Counted from the first letter of the stretch, positions 41,915 through 53,549 are shown. The stretch: DNA of 64,000 bases from Nematopogon swammerdamellus (GCA_946902875.1 OX336343.1:2456754-2520753); one strand, 5' to 3'. Numbers and translations are program-made. Notes: generated by a model from the sequence alone, not told the origin.

Positions 41915-42470
41915 TATAGTAAGCGCGACATGTGACGCTGAGCCACCTATAAGGTGTCTAGCGACGCCCGTGGACATTCGTTCGCATGCGGGGGCTGCGA
42001 ATGCCATGCCGGCCTGAGAGGTGCCCATTCACGCCTCAATATATGGAATCGCGTTAAACAGCTCCTCCGAGCACTCCCCGTGGAATAAGCGATAGGACAC
42101 ACTTAGGGCGCCGACATCCCTCCGAAGTTGCAGTGGTTCGTTAGCGCATTCAGCATGAGATGACTTTTAATGTGACAGTTTCATCGCGCGCGGTCTGACT
42201 GAGTGAGACACACAAAAACCAGCGATACAGTGGCTTGGACTGGCACTGTTATTTTTAAGAACTCGACAGGCACTGTTGCGCCGCCGCCCGTCCCCTTTCG
42301 GCCTCCGCACCACGCACGGGATTGCATTAGACTTACGGCGGATGTGTACCAATCGGTTCTGCAGAACTTTCCTCCACAGAAATGGTAAACTCTGGAACGC
42401 TCTCCCTGCCTACATATTCCCCCCCAAGAACAACCTCGGGTCCTTCAAGTGAAGCTTGAATGGGTATGGC
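41915..42470. pseudogene. Two LINE 3' fragments, opposite strands
   Basis: 41920-42140 is a minus copy (CGACATGTGACGCTGAGCC ... GCGCCGACATCCCTCCG). 42270-42470 is a plus copy (CCTCCGCACCACGCACGGG ... GTACCAATCGGTTCTGCAG ... CCTCGGGTCCTTCAAG). Both belong to the Jockey/CR1-like LINE seen at 2589-3110; all frames are broken. Confidence 0.8.
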
Positions 42471-42889
42471 ATTCGAAAACGGAGTATTCTTTGCTACAGA
42501 AACACTTGAAATTAATATTCTATATCTTGCGTGACCTTTGCCGCCAAAATGTCCGTACCTTATACTCTTGCTTCCTGAACCAAATCTCGCAGTCTCCAAG
42601 GGTATTGGTTGGTACCGAATAATTGGACGATACAAAAAAGTTTAACCAGCACAAAAAAAAAACTATGTAATTTGAAGCACGCAAAAACTAGCATCATTAT
42701 ATTGTCAAAGACACTGAGCGATTTGGTGTTGTCGAACATACAATGATCCACTGATCGTAAGCTCGTAATAGATAACTAGCTTATGCCCACGGCTCTGCTC
42801 GAGTGAAATTCGTATTTAAAAAGAAGAAAGTAAGTAAGAAGGAAGGCCGAGCTGCGTTCCTGCGTTCCCTTAATTTCGGCACGGAATAA

Positions 42890-43015
42890 TTCAGTTTGTA
42901 TGAGAGCCACATCTTAGCGTAACCGGAACTGAATTTAATGTAGCCTATTCTGTGTCACGTATAGTTAAATGTGCTTGTACTAAGTTCCATCGAATTCGGA
43001 TCAACAGTTGAGTTG
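42890..43015 (-). repeat. Repeat E, partial
   Basis: TTGTATGAGAGCCACATCTTAGC ... CTAAGTTCCATCGAATTCGG. Immediately precedes the RTE remnant. Confidence 0.7.
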
Positions 43016-43084
43016 GCTTGGCGTCCTTTAAATTTTGTATGTATTTTGGAAGTTTTTTTATTACGACTAAACAGTTTAGTAGTA

Positions 43085-44040
43085 ATGAAAATACCCAACC
43101 CATCCTCCTTGGTAAAGGCGTAAGGCAGTGGCATGTGATCTCACCCAAGCTCTTCGCAAACGCATTAGAAGATGTGTTCAAGACGCTTGAGTGGGACAAC
43201 ATGGGTATCAGCGTGAATGGAGATCTTCTCAGTCATCTGCGTTTCGCCGATGACATTGCTCTTCTGTCAAATTCTCGAGTTCAGCTTCAGATCATGATAG
43301 AAGACCTTTATACAGCGTCGATGAAGGTCGGTCTGAAGATGAACCGGGACAACACCAAGGTCATGGCGACCGAGGATATGACAGGAGGACAAATTGCTAT
43401 TGACGGAGAAGTGATGGAACAGGTTGAAGAGTACGTATATCTCGATCAAATTCGACGGCTTGGTAGACAAGGTCTGCTTAAGAAGAGGTCGAGAGACGAT
43501 TCAACTGGGTTGGGCTGCCTTCGGAAAGTTAAAATTCGCCCTGAGGTCTGACCTTCCGCAAAATTTAAAGATCTGTATACATGACCATTGTGTCCTCCCG
43601 GTTATGACGTAAGGGTGTGAAACGTGGACTCTGACGGTTGCTGTTGCACAAAGATTGAAAGTTACCCAGCGAGCAATGGAGCGAGCCATGCTGGGAATAT
43701 CGCTACGTCATACGGTGCGTAACGAGGCACTCCGCCGACGCACCAAAGTAGTCGATATTGGACACCGGGTTGCTAAGGTCAAGTGGCAGTGGGCTGGGCA
43801 CGTTAGCCAAAGAGACGACGACCATTGGAGCAACCGTGTTCTACGCTAGCGACCGTGGACAGGAAAACGGAGTGTGGGAAGACCATACACCAGGTGGAAT
43901 GACGACATCAAGTAGGTACTTCGGCGGCGGAAAACAGTGGTTCCGTACCGCTGAAGGCCGGGAGGACTGGAGGAAAATTGGAGAGGCGTATGTCCAGCAG
44001 TGGACGCTTACACGCTGACTGACTGGCCGAAACAGTTTAG
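43085..44040 (+). pseudogene. RTE-type LINE, RT C-terminal half and 3' end
   Basis: Frame 43018-43551 has VRQWHVISPKLFANALEDVF, FADDIALLS (the FADD catalytic motif) and VGLKMNRDNTKVM. Later frames give GCETWTLTVAVAQRLKVTQRAMERAMLGIS, in pieces, and KVKWQWAGHVSQRDD, then GRPYTRWNDDIK. The QG expected before VISP is QW. Frameshifts at about 43550, 43615 and 43850 kill it. The 3' end carries a TGAC-like tail (CGCTGACTGACTGG at 44016). Related 3' ends: 36030, 50893 and 52083. Confidence 0.85.
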
Positions 44041-44060
44041 TTGAATAAGAATCGGTCGTG

Positions 44061-44500
44061 TTTTTTTTATTTTTATTTTTTTATATAATCCGGTATGAGT
44101 GGCTGAATCGGAGGGCCCAAAGCGCATGCTCCGACCAGCCAATATCACCTCCGAGAAGATAGGTGCCATACTATTTTGCTGCTGCTACACTTGCTGATTG
44201 CTGGCTACACTGGACTAGATGAGAACCTCGATGAGAACACAACCGAGGCTGGTATGCGGCCATTTTACATCCAGTACGGTGGTATCAACCCAGTCGGCTA
44301 CAATTTGAGCCTACCACCTAGTAAGGGGCAAGTGAAGGGCCCTACAGTTTTACACCGGTTCCGAACGGTGAAGCAGCAGGTGTAGGTATGCACGTAAATT
44401 TTTTCGTCAGAACAAACTCATTGGTACCCGCCGACCGGATTCGAACCGAGGACCTCTCGCATGAGAAGCCGATGCCCAAACCACTCGGCCACCCACCGCT
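44061..44500 (-). mobile_element. SINE-B, full length, tRNA-derived head
   Basis: T-run (44061-44068), TAATCCGGTATGAGTGGCTG, body, and at the right the reversed head with B-box GGATTCGAACC (44438) and A-box CCACTCGGCCACC (44481). Confidence 0.85.
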
Positions 44501-44940
44501 TGTGCCGGGGCTGTTATTGTTCGAATTCGCACATGTTCGAATTGCGCGCAAATCCGTAGCAAGCTAACTTCATTCATCCGTAGCCAACTTCACACCGGCA
44601 ACTTGGCTAGCGACAATTGCGCCAATGCCGTCTTGTCTCTGCTCTCGATCGCGTTGTGGTCAGCTCGGTGACATCCAAGGTCTAACGGAGGCTGCGACCC
44701 ACACGCCCTGACGGAGGCAGCTGTGGGAACTGACCACAGAGCATAGCGGCGAGTAGAAGTGTCAAGAAGACCTTATTCAACACTCTTTTTTTTTAAAGCT
44801 TTTATTTAACTTTTCCTGTTAATAATATGTGGTCAAATCTTGCAACTGAATTTTAAACCACTTTCATCCAACAGAAGAAATTTTGCACACACACACACCT
44901 TTATTGCTGGTGACAATACAATTTAGTAAATAATCTAAAA
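44501..44940. other. No gene recognised
   Basis: GC-moderate, possibly single-copy block 44600-44780, then AT-rich with a short CA run (44886-44902). Confidence 0.4.
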
Positions 44941-44949
44941 TTGTAAAAA

Positions 44950-45315
44950 AAAAATTTGTTAAGTGCGAGTTTTACTCGCGCACGGAGGTTTCCGTATCTA
45001 TCCGCAATTATCCGCCTATCTTTTGTCTTTCAAAAATGCAATGTATAAAAGCCTGTGGCGCCATCTATTATTCAGTAGTGTGACTAATCGATTTTTCGGA
45101 AGTTTATTGTATGGGAGCCCCCCTTAATTTTTAACATTTTCTTTTTTTTTATTATTATTTGTTGTTATATCCGCCATAGTAACACATTCTGTGAAAATTT
45201 CAACGGGCTACCTATTACGGTTCAAGAGATACAGACAGCCCTCGGACGGACGGACGGATGGACGGACGGCGGAGGCTTAGTAATAGGCTTCCGTACGGGA
45301 TACGGAAACCTAAAA
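44950..45315 (+). repeat. GACG repeat copy
   Basis: AAGTGCGAGTTTTACTCGCG start, GACGGACGG run at 45244-45270, GGATACGGAAACCTAAAAA end. A variant with the same internal segment (GCCTGTGGCGCCATCTATTA) is at 54135-54632. Confidence 0.8.
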
Positions 45316-45378
45316 AATAATAAATATAAGAAGAGGTCTAATTATAAGAAAAACATGCGTGCGCAGAACTACGCTTAC

Positions 45379-45772
45379 TAGCTACGATTGTCAGCCTCGG
45401 TAGGTCAGCGGTCGGTCAACTGTTGTTAAGCAGCCCTGAGCGCGGTCAGTACTTGGATGGGTGACAGCTCGACCGTTGGAGGCTGAGCGTGGTTCGGATT
45501 CCACGTAAAACTGTAGGTCCCTTCCCTTCTTACATTACTAGGTGGTATAGGGTTTATCCCGCTCGGGTTGATACCACCGCCACAAAAAGAAACGTCGGTC
45601 GAAACGGCTATGTAAATAGTTCGTGTTTTCCGTCCGTTCAGTGTATTATATTGAAGCCGATATTAAAATGAAGGAAAGCACTAACACGGCACCTAGTTCA
45701 TCCGGTGTCATGGGCTGACATCACGGATGTTGCAGGTGATGTAGCCAAGCGTGTCAGTTTCCATAAAAAAAA
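45379..45772 (+). mobile_element. SINE-A with 5S-rRNA-derived head, flanked by a 20-bp duplication
   Basis: The head (about 45391-45486) matches 5S rRNA: 45424-45464 reads GTTAAGCAGCCCTGAGCGCG then GTCAGTACTTGGATGGGTGAC, which covers the internal polymerase III promoter. It then passes into the SINE-A body (GTAAAACTGTAGGTCCCTTC) and ends TCAGTTTCCATAAAAAAAA. Target duplication: 45359-45378 and 45773-45792 agree at 18 of 20 bases. Not a 5S gene: the 5' third is unlike 5S and the 3' end is SINE. Confidence 0.88.
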
Positions 45773-46104
45773 GTGCGCGGAACTACGCGTACATCGCGAT
45801 GCTTCTATTCTCAAATCAAATCAAAATATACCTCATTGTACACCATAAAAAGGAACACAACAGGCGAGTTTAATGCAAATTAGCATTCTTTACAAACTAA
45901 CCTTTGGGATGTGGAGAAGCCGATATGCAGTGCAAAAGAGAAGCGTGAAAAATAAAACAATAAATGGACACAATATTCTCCTCGTGTTTTATGTTCTAAG
46001 GAACTGAGACGCCTCTATAAAACGTAATGGCGCTCTTGAAAGACCATTAGCTGACTTTGTAATGTCACGTTTGTAAACAGAGTAATTGAAGCGGATTCTT
46101 TTTT

Positions 46105-46290
46105 TTCTTTTTTGTTAACGTACTCACCGCATTGAATGAAGGTCGGTCGAAACGGAGTCGAGACCGAATCGAGTCCAGTTCAGTGTAGCCGCCGCGACCA
46201 ATGCGGAAGCACTGGCATGGTGCCTAGTTCACCAAGGTGTGATGGGAGCGTAGTAGGTGATGTAGTCAACCATACTAGTTTTTAACCCCC
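46105..46290 (+). mobile_element. SINE-A copy, degenerate
   Basis: CACCGCATTGAATGAAGGTCGG ... GTTCACCAAGGTGTGATGGG ... TGATGTAGTCAACC, with internal deletions. Confidence 0.7.
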
Positions 46291-46400
46291 GACGCAAAAA
46301 GAGGGGTGTTATTAGTTTAACGTGTGTGTGCATGGGTGTGCTGTCTGTGGCATCGTAGCTCCCAAACGGATGGACCGATTTGGATGCAGTTAATTTTTTT
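46284..46400 (+). repeat. CCCCCGACGC repeat
   Basis: TTTAACCCCCGACGCAAAAAG ... GGCATCGTAGCTCCCAAACGG; the second copy is at 51640-51750 in reverse. Confidence 0.7.
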
Positions 46401-46547
46401 TATTAGAAAGCTGGTTTAATCGGGATGGTTCTTAGCTATGTTTGTAATCAAGTAATCAAAAAATTTATTATCTTAAAAAGTGGACCGATTTTTTGTGGTT
46501 TTTTTTTACAAAAGCTTGAAATAAAAGTTAAATTACCTACAGAACCA

Positions 46548-46692
46548 CCGACCCTTAAAAAGTCACAAATAATTTCCGTTTGCTTACTGAAAGGAGGAGA
46601 GCTGCGCGGGAATTTACTTAGTGGCCCCCCGACTCCTTTAAGTAAGTAAACGGAAATTATTTTTCACTTTTTAAGGGTCGGGGTTTTTTTTA
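46548..46692. mobile_element. Palindromic MITE, family copy 2
   Basis: CGACCCTTAAAAAGTCACAAA on the left, CACTTTTTAAGGGTCGG on the right, with AAGGAG(T) CGGG blocks inverted inside. Confidence 0.8.
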
Positions 46693-46813
46693 AATTTGTA
46701 ATCATGAAATGTGAAAAGTGTGTTCTATCGCTTATTCCTTGGGGAGAAGAATGTTAAGAAGAACTGACAAACAAACTTCGCAAGTCACAATGTGTTTTTT
46801 AGTACCTTATAAG

Positions 46814-47359
46814 CAGGGGTCGGAATAGGTATAGTATAAATACCTAATGTCTGTGAGAAGACATAACATGGAGTGGTTAAAACCACCTCTTCCGGGAATT
46901 TCTCAATTTGAAAAATATATCCTGGTAATGATATAATTAGTGACTTTTGTCACTTGTAACATGCTGTAATGTTTTTTTCAATTATTCGCATTTTTTAAAA
47001 ACCCACAAACTATTTAGAAAAAAAATTATTGGGATGGAAGTGATTTAGATTAGAAATTTTTATTTTTTTATTTTTAATAACGTATTCATACATGCATACA
47101 TGCATACAAACAGCATGTTAAAAGTGTCAAAAGTCGTTTGTTACCAACGGACCACATAATCCATCCACCTAGTTGGTCGGTTAGGAATTTTATTCTTATC
47201 AAACCACTTACTGTCCACCTGGGTGGTCAGTTAGAAATATATCATTACCAGGAAATATTTTTAAAATTCCGGAATTCCCGGAAGAGGTGGTTTTAACCAC
47301 TCCATATTATGTCTTCTCGCTAACATTAGGTATTTATACTCTACCTATTCCGATTCCTG
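46814..47359. mobile_element. hAT-type MITE, 546 bp, 8-bp duplication
   Basis: Ends CAGGGGTCGGAATAGGTA and TACCTATTCCGATTCCTG; arms of about 110 bp include AGGTGGTTTTAACCACTCC. Target duplication CTTATAAG (46806-46813) and GTTATAAG (47360-47367), 7 of 8. No coding. Confidence 0.85.
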
Positions 47360-47699
47360 GTTATAAGTGTTATATAATAATTAATTACAAATAATTAACT
47401 TATACTACAGCTCACAAGAACATTTGTATATTTTATAAGAACATTGTAATAATAAAAAATTGTACCATTTTTGTCCTTGAAAGCCCGGCACAATATTCTC
47501 AAAACCATACATTTTGTTATAACCAGTGATTCTATTCTATTGTATGGCGTCCGGGTCAGGCAGGTAACGTATCATACAAATAATTTGAAGAATAGAACGG
47601 GCATTGCCATATCAAAAATAACACGCGTGTTGATAAAGACATCGTCAACAAAAAATTTGTACACAAGTATGGCAGAAGACTTATATTGTAAATCCAAAA

Positions 47700-48030
47700 T
47701 ATATATTCTGGCTGCTATTACTAAGCCTACGCCGTCTGGCTGTCTGTCCGTCCATCCGTCTGTCTGTCCGAGGACTGTATGTCTTGAACCGTAATAGGTA
47801 GCCCGTTGAAATTTTCACAGAATGTCTTATTTTGGCCGATATAACAACAAATAATAATAATAAGAAAAAGTAAAAAATTCACGTGGGTACCATAGAAGAA
47901 ACTAAAAAGTGTATCTTTGTAAGGATATCCACCATAATCACACACGTTCAGCCCTTTAAAGGTAGGATAGACGGACAGACAGACGGCGGGGGCTCAGTAA
48001 TAGGGTCCCGCATGGTACGGAACCCTAAAA
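47700..48030. repeat. GACG repeat pieces in both orientations
   Basis: Minus piece 47714-47900 (CTATTACTAAGCCTACGCCG ...) and plus piece 47935-48030 ending CATGGTACGGAACCCTAAAAA. Confidence 0.75.
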
Positions 48031-48344
48031 ATTAATTCAGCTTCTCGACGACTTCATACCGCTTCTATCCGCTTGAACTCTCCGATCTCGGAACAATGTC
48101 CAGGCCGGTCACAATACCAGAGTATCCATGTCAAGAACATTTCTTTCAATATTTTTTTCGCCGCCCCGAGCCGTGACGGATTCTATCATTTCTTTGCTGC
48201 ATTCATGTTTTATGGTACACTGAGCAGATGGCTGCTTTTGTAAATGGTAGATCGTAAATGGTAAATGTCATGGCATCAGCCGCGGTAACGCGGTACATTG
48301 GCGCTCGTCTGGCGAAGTTTTTAACACACACGGCCGCGGCACGA
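48031..48344. other. No gene recognised
   Basis: No repeat or coding sequence identified here. Confidence 0.4.
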
Positions 48345-48637
48345 ACTTAATGGGTCACCGTCCGACCGCTGAGGCTGGCCGTGGTGCGGATTCCACGTAA
48401 AACTGCAGGTCCGTTCCCCTACCTTGCTAGGTGGCACCCGACCGGTTTGGTACCAGCGCCCTGAATGAAGTTCAGTCGAGGCGGCTATGAAAATGTGTTT
48501 CGTGTTTTCCGTCCAGTCGAGTGTAGCCGGCGTGACCGAAGGGAAGCACTGACATGGCACCTAGTTCCCCAAGGTGTTATGGGCTGACATAACCGATATT
48601 GTAGGTGATGTAGCCAACCGTGTCAGTTTCCATAAAA
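48345..48637 (+). mobile_element. SINE-A with eroded 5S-type head
   Basis: AATGGGTCACCGTCCGACCG CTGAGGCTGGCCGTGGTGCG at the start lines up with the end of the 5S head at 45457-45495; then GATTCCACGTAAAACTGCAGG and the SINE-A body to TCAGTTTCCATAAAAAA. Confidence 0.75.
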
Positions 48638-49033
48638 AACCGGCCAAGTGCGAGTCGAACTCGCGCACCGAGGATTCCTTATCGCCTTAATCATGGTTAG
48701 CGCTGTGGTTAGCGCCAATGGCGTGTTATAAAATGCTTCATATTAGTTAAATGTCTTATGTAATGATTGCGCGCGCGCATATACTTTTTGGTTTCTTCCA
48801 CAGAACAACGATCGGGCCACACCGCCAGCACAAGACCGAACTTTTTTGCTCTGTGGTTTCTTCTATGGGAACGCCCCGTGAATTTTTTAGTTTTTCTTAT
48901 TTTTATTATTTGTTGTTATATCGGCCATAATAAATAACACATATTCTGTGAAACAACGGGCTACCTATTACGGTTCAAGAGATACAGCCCTCGGACATAC
49001 AGACAGACGGACGGACGGACGGATGGACGGACG

Positions 49034-49065
<32 letters not shown>

Positions 49066-49112
49066 GCGTAGGCTTAGTAATAGGGTCCCGTACCGGATAC
49101 GGAACCCTAAAA
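48638..49112 (+). repeat. GACG repeat copy with long microsatellite
   Basis: AACCGGCCAAGTGCGAGTCG start; GACG/GACA run 49001-49066; end GGATACGGAACCCTAAAAA. A segment near 48798-48850 is an extra insertion. Confidence 0.8.
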
Positions 49113-49159
49113 AAATGCATTTGTCGGCTGATGTTAATTGTTATGATATGACTAGTGTA

Positions 49160-49525
49160 CAATACCTAATACAATCACACCCTGCGATTGTTATAACTTA
49201 TATTATGACATATCGCTGTAAGCACCACCCGCCGTATCCCGACAATCGGGGTAAGCAGAGTAATCGGTGTTGTGCTGCAAGTACTCTGGTGAATTACAGC
49301 ACAACAGCGACCACCACGTTTAGCAAAGAATTCGGACAAGATAACTATCAAGCAGCAAGTAAGGCACGAAGGCCCACCTGCTGTATGACTCGGTGGAAAA
49401 ACCGTGGTGCCAAGGTGAGAGGTGGCTAGCTTGTCGCCCTTATGCACGGCACCATGTCCTTATCCTTTAGTCGCCTTTTTACGACATGCACGAGGAGAGA
49501 TGCAGTGGGGCTATTCATAAGTACC
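49160..49525 (-). mobile_element. SINE-C copy
   Basis: Reversed body from GTATCCCGACAATCGGGG to GATGCAGTGGGGCTATTC. Confidence 0.8.
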
Positions 49526-49566
49526 GGCCACACACAGGATTAGTGCACATTTATGCCACAACCATA

Positions 49567-49799
49567 TGTAGAGTGTTTTAATTTTACGAAGGCGCGAGGG
49601 GTATGAGGTAGGAAGTGGTGTGAGACCGCGCGGAGTTCAGTTGGGAACAACTCGGTTCGACGGAGCGACACGGAGACGTGTAGAACGTGTGTACAGACCG
49701 GGCACCGAGTTCGTTCTCTACTGAGCTCCGCGCGGTCGCCTCTCGCACCACTTCCTACCTCGTACCCCGCGTGCCTTCGTAAAATGAAAACACTCTACT
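49567..49799. mobile_element. MITE, 233 bp, arms of about 75 bp
   Basis: GTAGAGTGTTTTAATTTTACG AAGGC at the left is inverted at the right (GCCTTCGTAAAATGAAAACACTCTAC); arms also share GAGGTAGGAAGTGGTG and GACCGCGCGGAG. No clear duplication. Confidence 0.85.
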
Positions 49800-50134
49800 A
49801 AATGCGCATTGTGTCAAATACTAGAAAGGTGTACTTAGGACATCGTAAAGATAATCAAAGGTCTGGTGGAATATGTGGAAACTCCGACGGAACTGAGGCG
49901 TGTCTCCTGACTCACGGCTTGTGTGACATCCTTCCTCGGCCGCCCGGTTTCTATGTCAGCACTTCCCCGAGATATCACAACGGCACGGACAGTGCTTCTA
50001 CTCTCTTACTTCTTATAAAACGGAACGTCTGTCTGTACGTATGTTTGAGGTAAACTCCAAAACCACTGAACATATTTTGATGCAACAATGTAAAGTGTAG
50101 TTCTTGAGGCTCACCATCACGCTAAATATGCATA

Positions 50135-50235
50135 CGCTCCGGTATGGCACCTACCTTCTCGGAGGTGATATTGGCTGGTCGGAGCATGCGCTTTGGCTCC
50201 TCCGACTCAGCCACACATACCGGATTACATTAAAA
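50135..50235 (+). mobile_element. SINE-B tail fragment
   Basis: CTCCGGTATGGCACCTACCTTC ... CACACATACCGGATTACATT plus A-run. Confidence 0.75.
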
Positions 50236-50279
50236 AAAAATTAAAGAAAGTATAGTATGAAAGGAATTTAGTGTCGAAT

Positions 50280-50390
50280 GATAGTGCCGGATGAAAAGGG
50301 GTGAGAGGGACGGAAGGGAGGGGTTAGGAGGGGAGGAGTCGAGGGAGGGAAGGAGGGTGAGGGAGAGAGAGAGAGAGAGAGAGTATATAA
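50280..50390 (+). repeat. Purine-rich tract with GA microsatellite
   Basis: G/A-rich for about 110 bp, ending in GAGAGAGAGAGAGAGAG (50363-50381). Followed by a Helitron 3' remnant GAGCGAAGTCGCGGGCAAAAG at 50455. Confidence 0.75.
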
Positions 50391-50749
50391 GAGAAGAGTT
50401 TATTATCATATTATTTGCGTTTAAATCGAATTTACTATTAAACCGAATTTACAGCGAGCGAAGTCGCGGGCAAAAGTTAGTTTTTTTATCATTAACTTTA
50501 GCCTTTTTGAGACATTTGGCCAGTGTCATGTATAGTTAGGATTCATGTGTGTTCTATACATGTGCGTTGTGTATGTATATTTGTATGTATGTATGTGCGT
50601 GTGTAATTTATGTATTGTAGGTATAAATAGGTATGCTTGTTATGCAAATATATATGTAGGTGGTGTATTTATAAAATAAATCATGTATTCCTCCTCCCTT
50701 TCACTTGCACTACCCATACTTCTATAATTTCATTTCTCATCCATCACCC

Positions 50750-50882
50750 AAAAGGTTGACTGGAAGAAATCACTTGCAGTCATAAGTCCGCCTTTGAGCA
50801 CTCCCGTATTTCATGTTTCTTTTTCGTGAACTGTTCTTTCAACTGTGGGCAATAAATGTTCCTATTCTATTCTATTCTACGT
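50750..50882 (+). mobile_element. CR1-type LINE 3' end
   Basis: AAAGGTTGACTGGAAGAAATC ... ATAAGTCCGCCTTTGAGC ... CAATAAATGTTCCTATTCTATTCTATTC. Confidence 0.75.
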
Positions 50883-50892
50883 ACATCACACA

Positions 50893-50985
50893 TACAGTTA
50901 GTCAGTCAGTAAGTCAGTCAGTTAGCGTGTAAGCGTCCACTGCTGGACAATTTTCCTCCAGTCCTCCCGGCCTTCGCAATTGCGA
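50893..50985 (-). repeat. RTE-type LINE 3' end
   Basis: GTCAGTCAGTAAGTCAGTCAG then GCGTGTAAGCGTCCACTGCTGG and CCTCCAGTCCTCCCGGCC: reverse complement of the RTE end at 43960-44030. A shorter one is at 52083-52135. Confidence 0.75.
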
Positions 50986-51639
50986 AAGTAAACAAGAGAT
51001 TCTGCTGCAGAATTTCTTCAAATCCACATATAAGCGTGTTATGTATAAAATTACATCATAATGAAAGCACGCATTACGCAATTCGCATAACTCTGTAACT
51101 CGATCAGCAGCGTCACAAAAGGCGAAATTTGCGTTAGAAAGTTATTTAAAACTCTACTCCACTCATTTTGCTTGAAATTATCATAAAATTACGTACAAGC
51201 GACTCCGAACGCGGAGATACAGTTGAAGAACTCTGTCGTATTTACCAGCTTAGTGATTCCAAATTTCAAATTCTTGATCATGTAGGTTAGTAACAATTTT
51301 CGTTTTCTTAAGTCTGCGTTAGTATCACAAAAGGTTTAGAAAAGAAAGAGGTCTCTACTCTTCAGACACAGAAAACTAAAGCACATTTGATAAATGTCCC
51401 GAGTGCACCGCTGGGCTATCGCCTATGTCGATGCACTCAGGTTTATCGAAAACAAAACTAAAACGTAAATTTGATAAATACGCACGCATACAATGTTGAA
51501 CAATTATTACTCAATAAAATTATATGAACAATTAAATTCATCTAATTAAATGAACCCATATTATCCAAATTAAAAGCAAACTAAAATTCGGTGCTAAATT
51601 ATAATAAAATACCTATGTAAAAAAACCGCATCCAAATCT
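50986..51639. other. No gene recognised
   Basis: AT-rich, possibly single-copy; no open frame with features. Confidence 0.4.
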
Positions 51640-51814
51640 TTCCAGCCGTTTGGGAGCTACGATGCCACATACAGACTAAACCATACACACATACACACAC
51701 AAGTTAAACTTATAACTACCCTCCGTTTGCGTCGTCGGGGGCTAAAAATACTAGTGCCATGGTTCAGATTCCACGTAAAACTGTACAAGGTGCTTTAAAG
51801 TGTTTTTTTATTTT

Positions 51815-51935
51815 TTATTTTTTATGAAAAGCACGACATATTATGGCGCGCCAGACTAACGCACAGCTGTAGTCCGACGGGCATTCGGATATTTACGGGG
51901 GCTGCGAATACCATGTCGGCCGGCTAGGTGCACCT
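51815..51935 (-). repeat. LINE 3' UTR fragment
   Basis: TTTTTTATGAAAAGCACGACATATT ... GGGGGCTGCGAATACCATG. Confidence 0.65.
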
Positions 51936-52204
51936 TCACATTATGTTTGAAGCAGGGGCGCCGACTTTTAGAAATCTTCGTGGGTGCTCATGCAAATTTT
52001 TTCTTTTACTTTATCCACTTGTTTTTAATGATATAGAAGAGAAGAAAAGAAGATAGATAAGCATAAAATCCTAGATTGAACAATAATCATCATCATCAGC
52101 GTGTTGCTGTCCACTGTTGGACATACGCTTCTCTAATTTTTCTCTAATTCTCCCGGCACCCAGCAGCATGGATTCGCAAAACATTCGCACAATGTTTTGC
52201 ATTT

Positions 52205-52308
52205 CACGCCGAATTTACACCTACCTTCTCGGAGGTGATATTGGCTGGTCGGAGCATGTGCTTTGGCCCCTCCGACTCAGCCAACTATACTGGATTGCAT
52301 AAAAAAAA
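52205..52308 (+). mobile_element. SINE-B tail fragment
   Basis: CTACCTTCTCGGAGGTGATATTGGC ... GCCAACTATACTGGATTGCATAAAAAAAA. Confidence 0.75.
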
Positions 52309-52319
52309 TCTATCGTCGT

Positions 52320-52700
52320 GGGTCCTCCGTACTCATGACTCACCGCTCGTGGGGACTGAAGCCCCCGAGCACCCACGGAGTCGGCGCCTATGGTTTGAAG
52401 GACCCCACAGACTGTACATTGGAGGAAAGGATGCAGGTTGGAGTGCATTCCACATGTTGGCAACCCTGTAAATAAAGGATTTATAGGATCGATTTGTCCT
52501 AAGTGGGGGGATGACGACAGTGTGTCCAACCTGTTGCGCCTGGAACGATGGTAGAATGGGGATGGAGGGATCGCATCGTGCAGCTCCTTGGAACACTCTC
52601 CGTGGTACAGGCGATAGAACGCACACAAAGATCCAACGTCCCTGCGGAGTTGTAAGGTCTCTAAGTTCCGAGATACCTCGGGGTCGTTGACGAGGTATTT
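52320..52700 (-). pseudogene. LINE 3' fragment, Jockey/CR1-like
   Basis: The minus strand encodes LRRDVGSLCAFYRLYHGECSK, then DAIPPSPFYH and, in another frame, NRSYKSFIYRVANMWNALQPASFPP. At least one frameshift near 52500. Confidence 0.8.
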
Positions 52701-52734
52701 CCACTTTATATCGTGACTGTACCTACACATGCGC

Positions 52735-53189
52735 TGTTTTGAAGATGCTACACTAAGAGATATTATCGTTATATGTTATGAAATGTTGCTCTCTGTAAAA
52801 TAAATTAACGTGTCTTAAAATTATTTTTTATTAGACATACATATACAGGATGTTGTGACGGCGAGTACATTAATTTCGCCAGCGCAATCCTCATGTTTTT
52901 CTGAGAGAAAAAAGTAAGCAAAGTTTTTCTCTAAAGTTTCTAGTTCTGGAGATATACATTTTTTATGTTTTCGTCATTCTACACTCGTCCTTGCTCGCTC
53001 ACTCACCGCGCGCGTTTCATTCTCATGTTCGTGCGGAACATTAGATCCTTTTACACTAAATAAATCAATTAGTTTGTATGAAAACTGTAACTTTTTATTT
53101 GAAAGTAATTCAGAAAAAAGTTATTTGACTTTTTTGTTACTCTTGATCCCAATAATCATTTCCTAAATTTAATGTACTCGCCGTTTTAC
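52735..53189. other. No gene recognised
   Basis: AT-rich, a few ORFs without features. Confidence 0.4.
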
Positions 53190-53545
53190 ACCCTGTATAC
53201 GCTACGCTGTATCCCGACAATCGAGGTAAGCAGAGTGATCAGTGTTGCGCTGCAAGGACTCTGGTAAATTACAGCACAACACCTTTTTTCTATGGAAAGC
53301 GCAACATGTGGCATCGTTTGCTTGCGATGCCCATGGACATTCTGTGATGCACGGGGATTGCAAATGTCATGCCGGCCTGACAGGAGCCTTTTAACGCCCC
53401 CTTTGAAAAACCCCAGCCTGTACTTAATACACGTACCATCATGTTTCGCTAAGTATTCGGACAAGATAACTATCACGCAGCAAGTAGGGCACGAAAACCC
53501 ATCTGCTGCATGACTTGTTCCAAATTGAGTGGTAGTTAGCCTGTA
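53190..53545 (-). mobile_element. SINE-C interrupted by a LINE 3' fragment
   Basis: SINE-C pieces at 53190-53284 and 53440-53545. Between them, 53285-53437 (TTTTTTCTATGGAAAGCGCAA ... CCCAGCCTGTACTT) is a minus LINE tail like that at 59875. Confidence 0.75.
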
Positions 53546-53549
53546 GCTT

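Noticed and set aside
45391..45486. 5S rRNA gene
   Set aside because: Only the internal promoter region matches; it is the head of a SINE with its own target duplication.
48948..49162. ORFs rich in repeated DGRTD or SVRPS motifs (also 28571, 33412, 54439)
   Set aside because: Translations of GACG/GACA microsatellite in the interspersed repeat.
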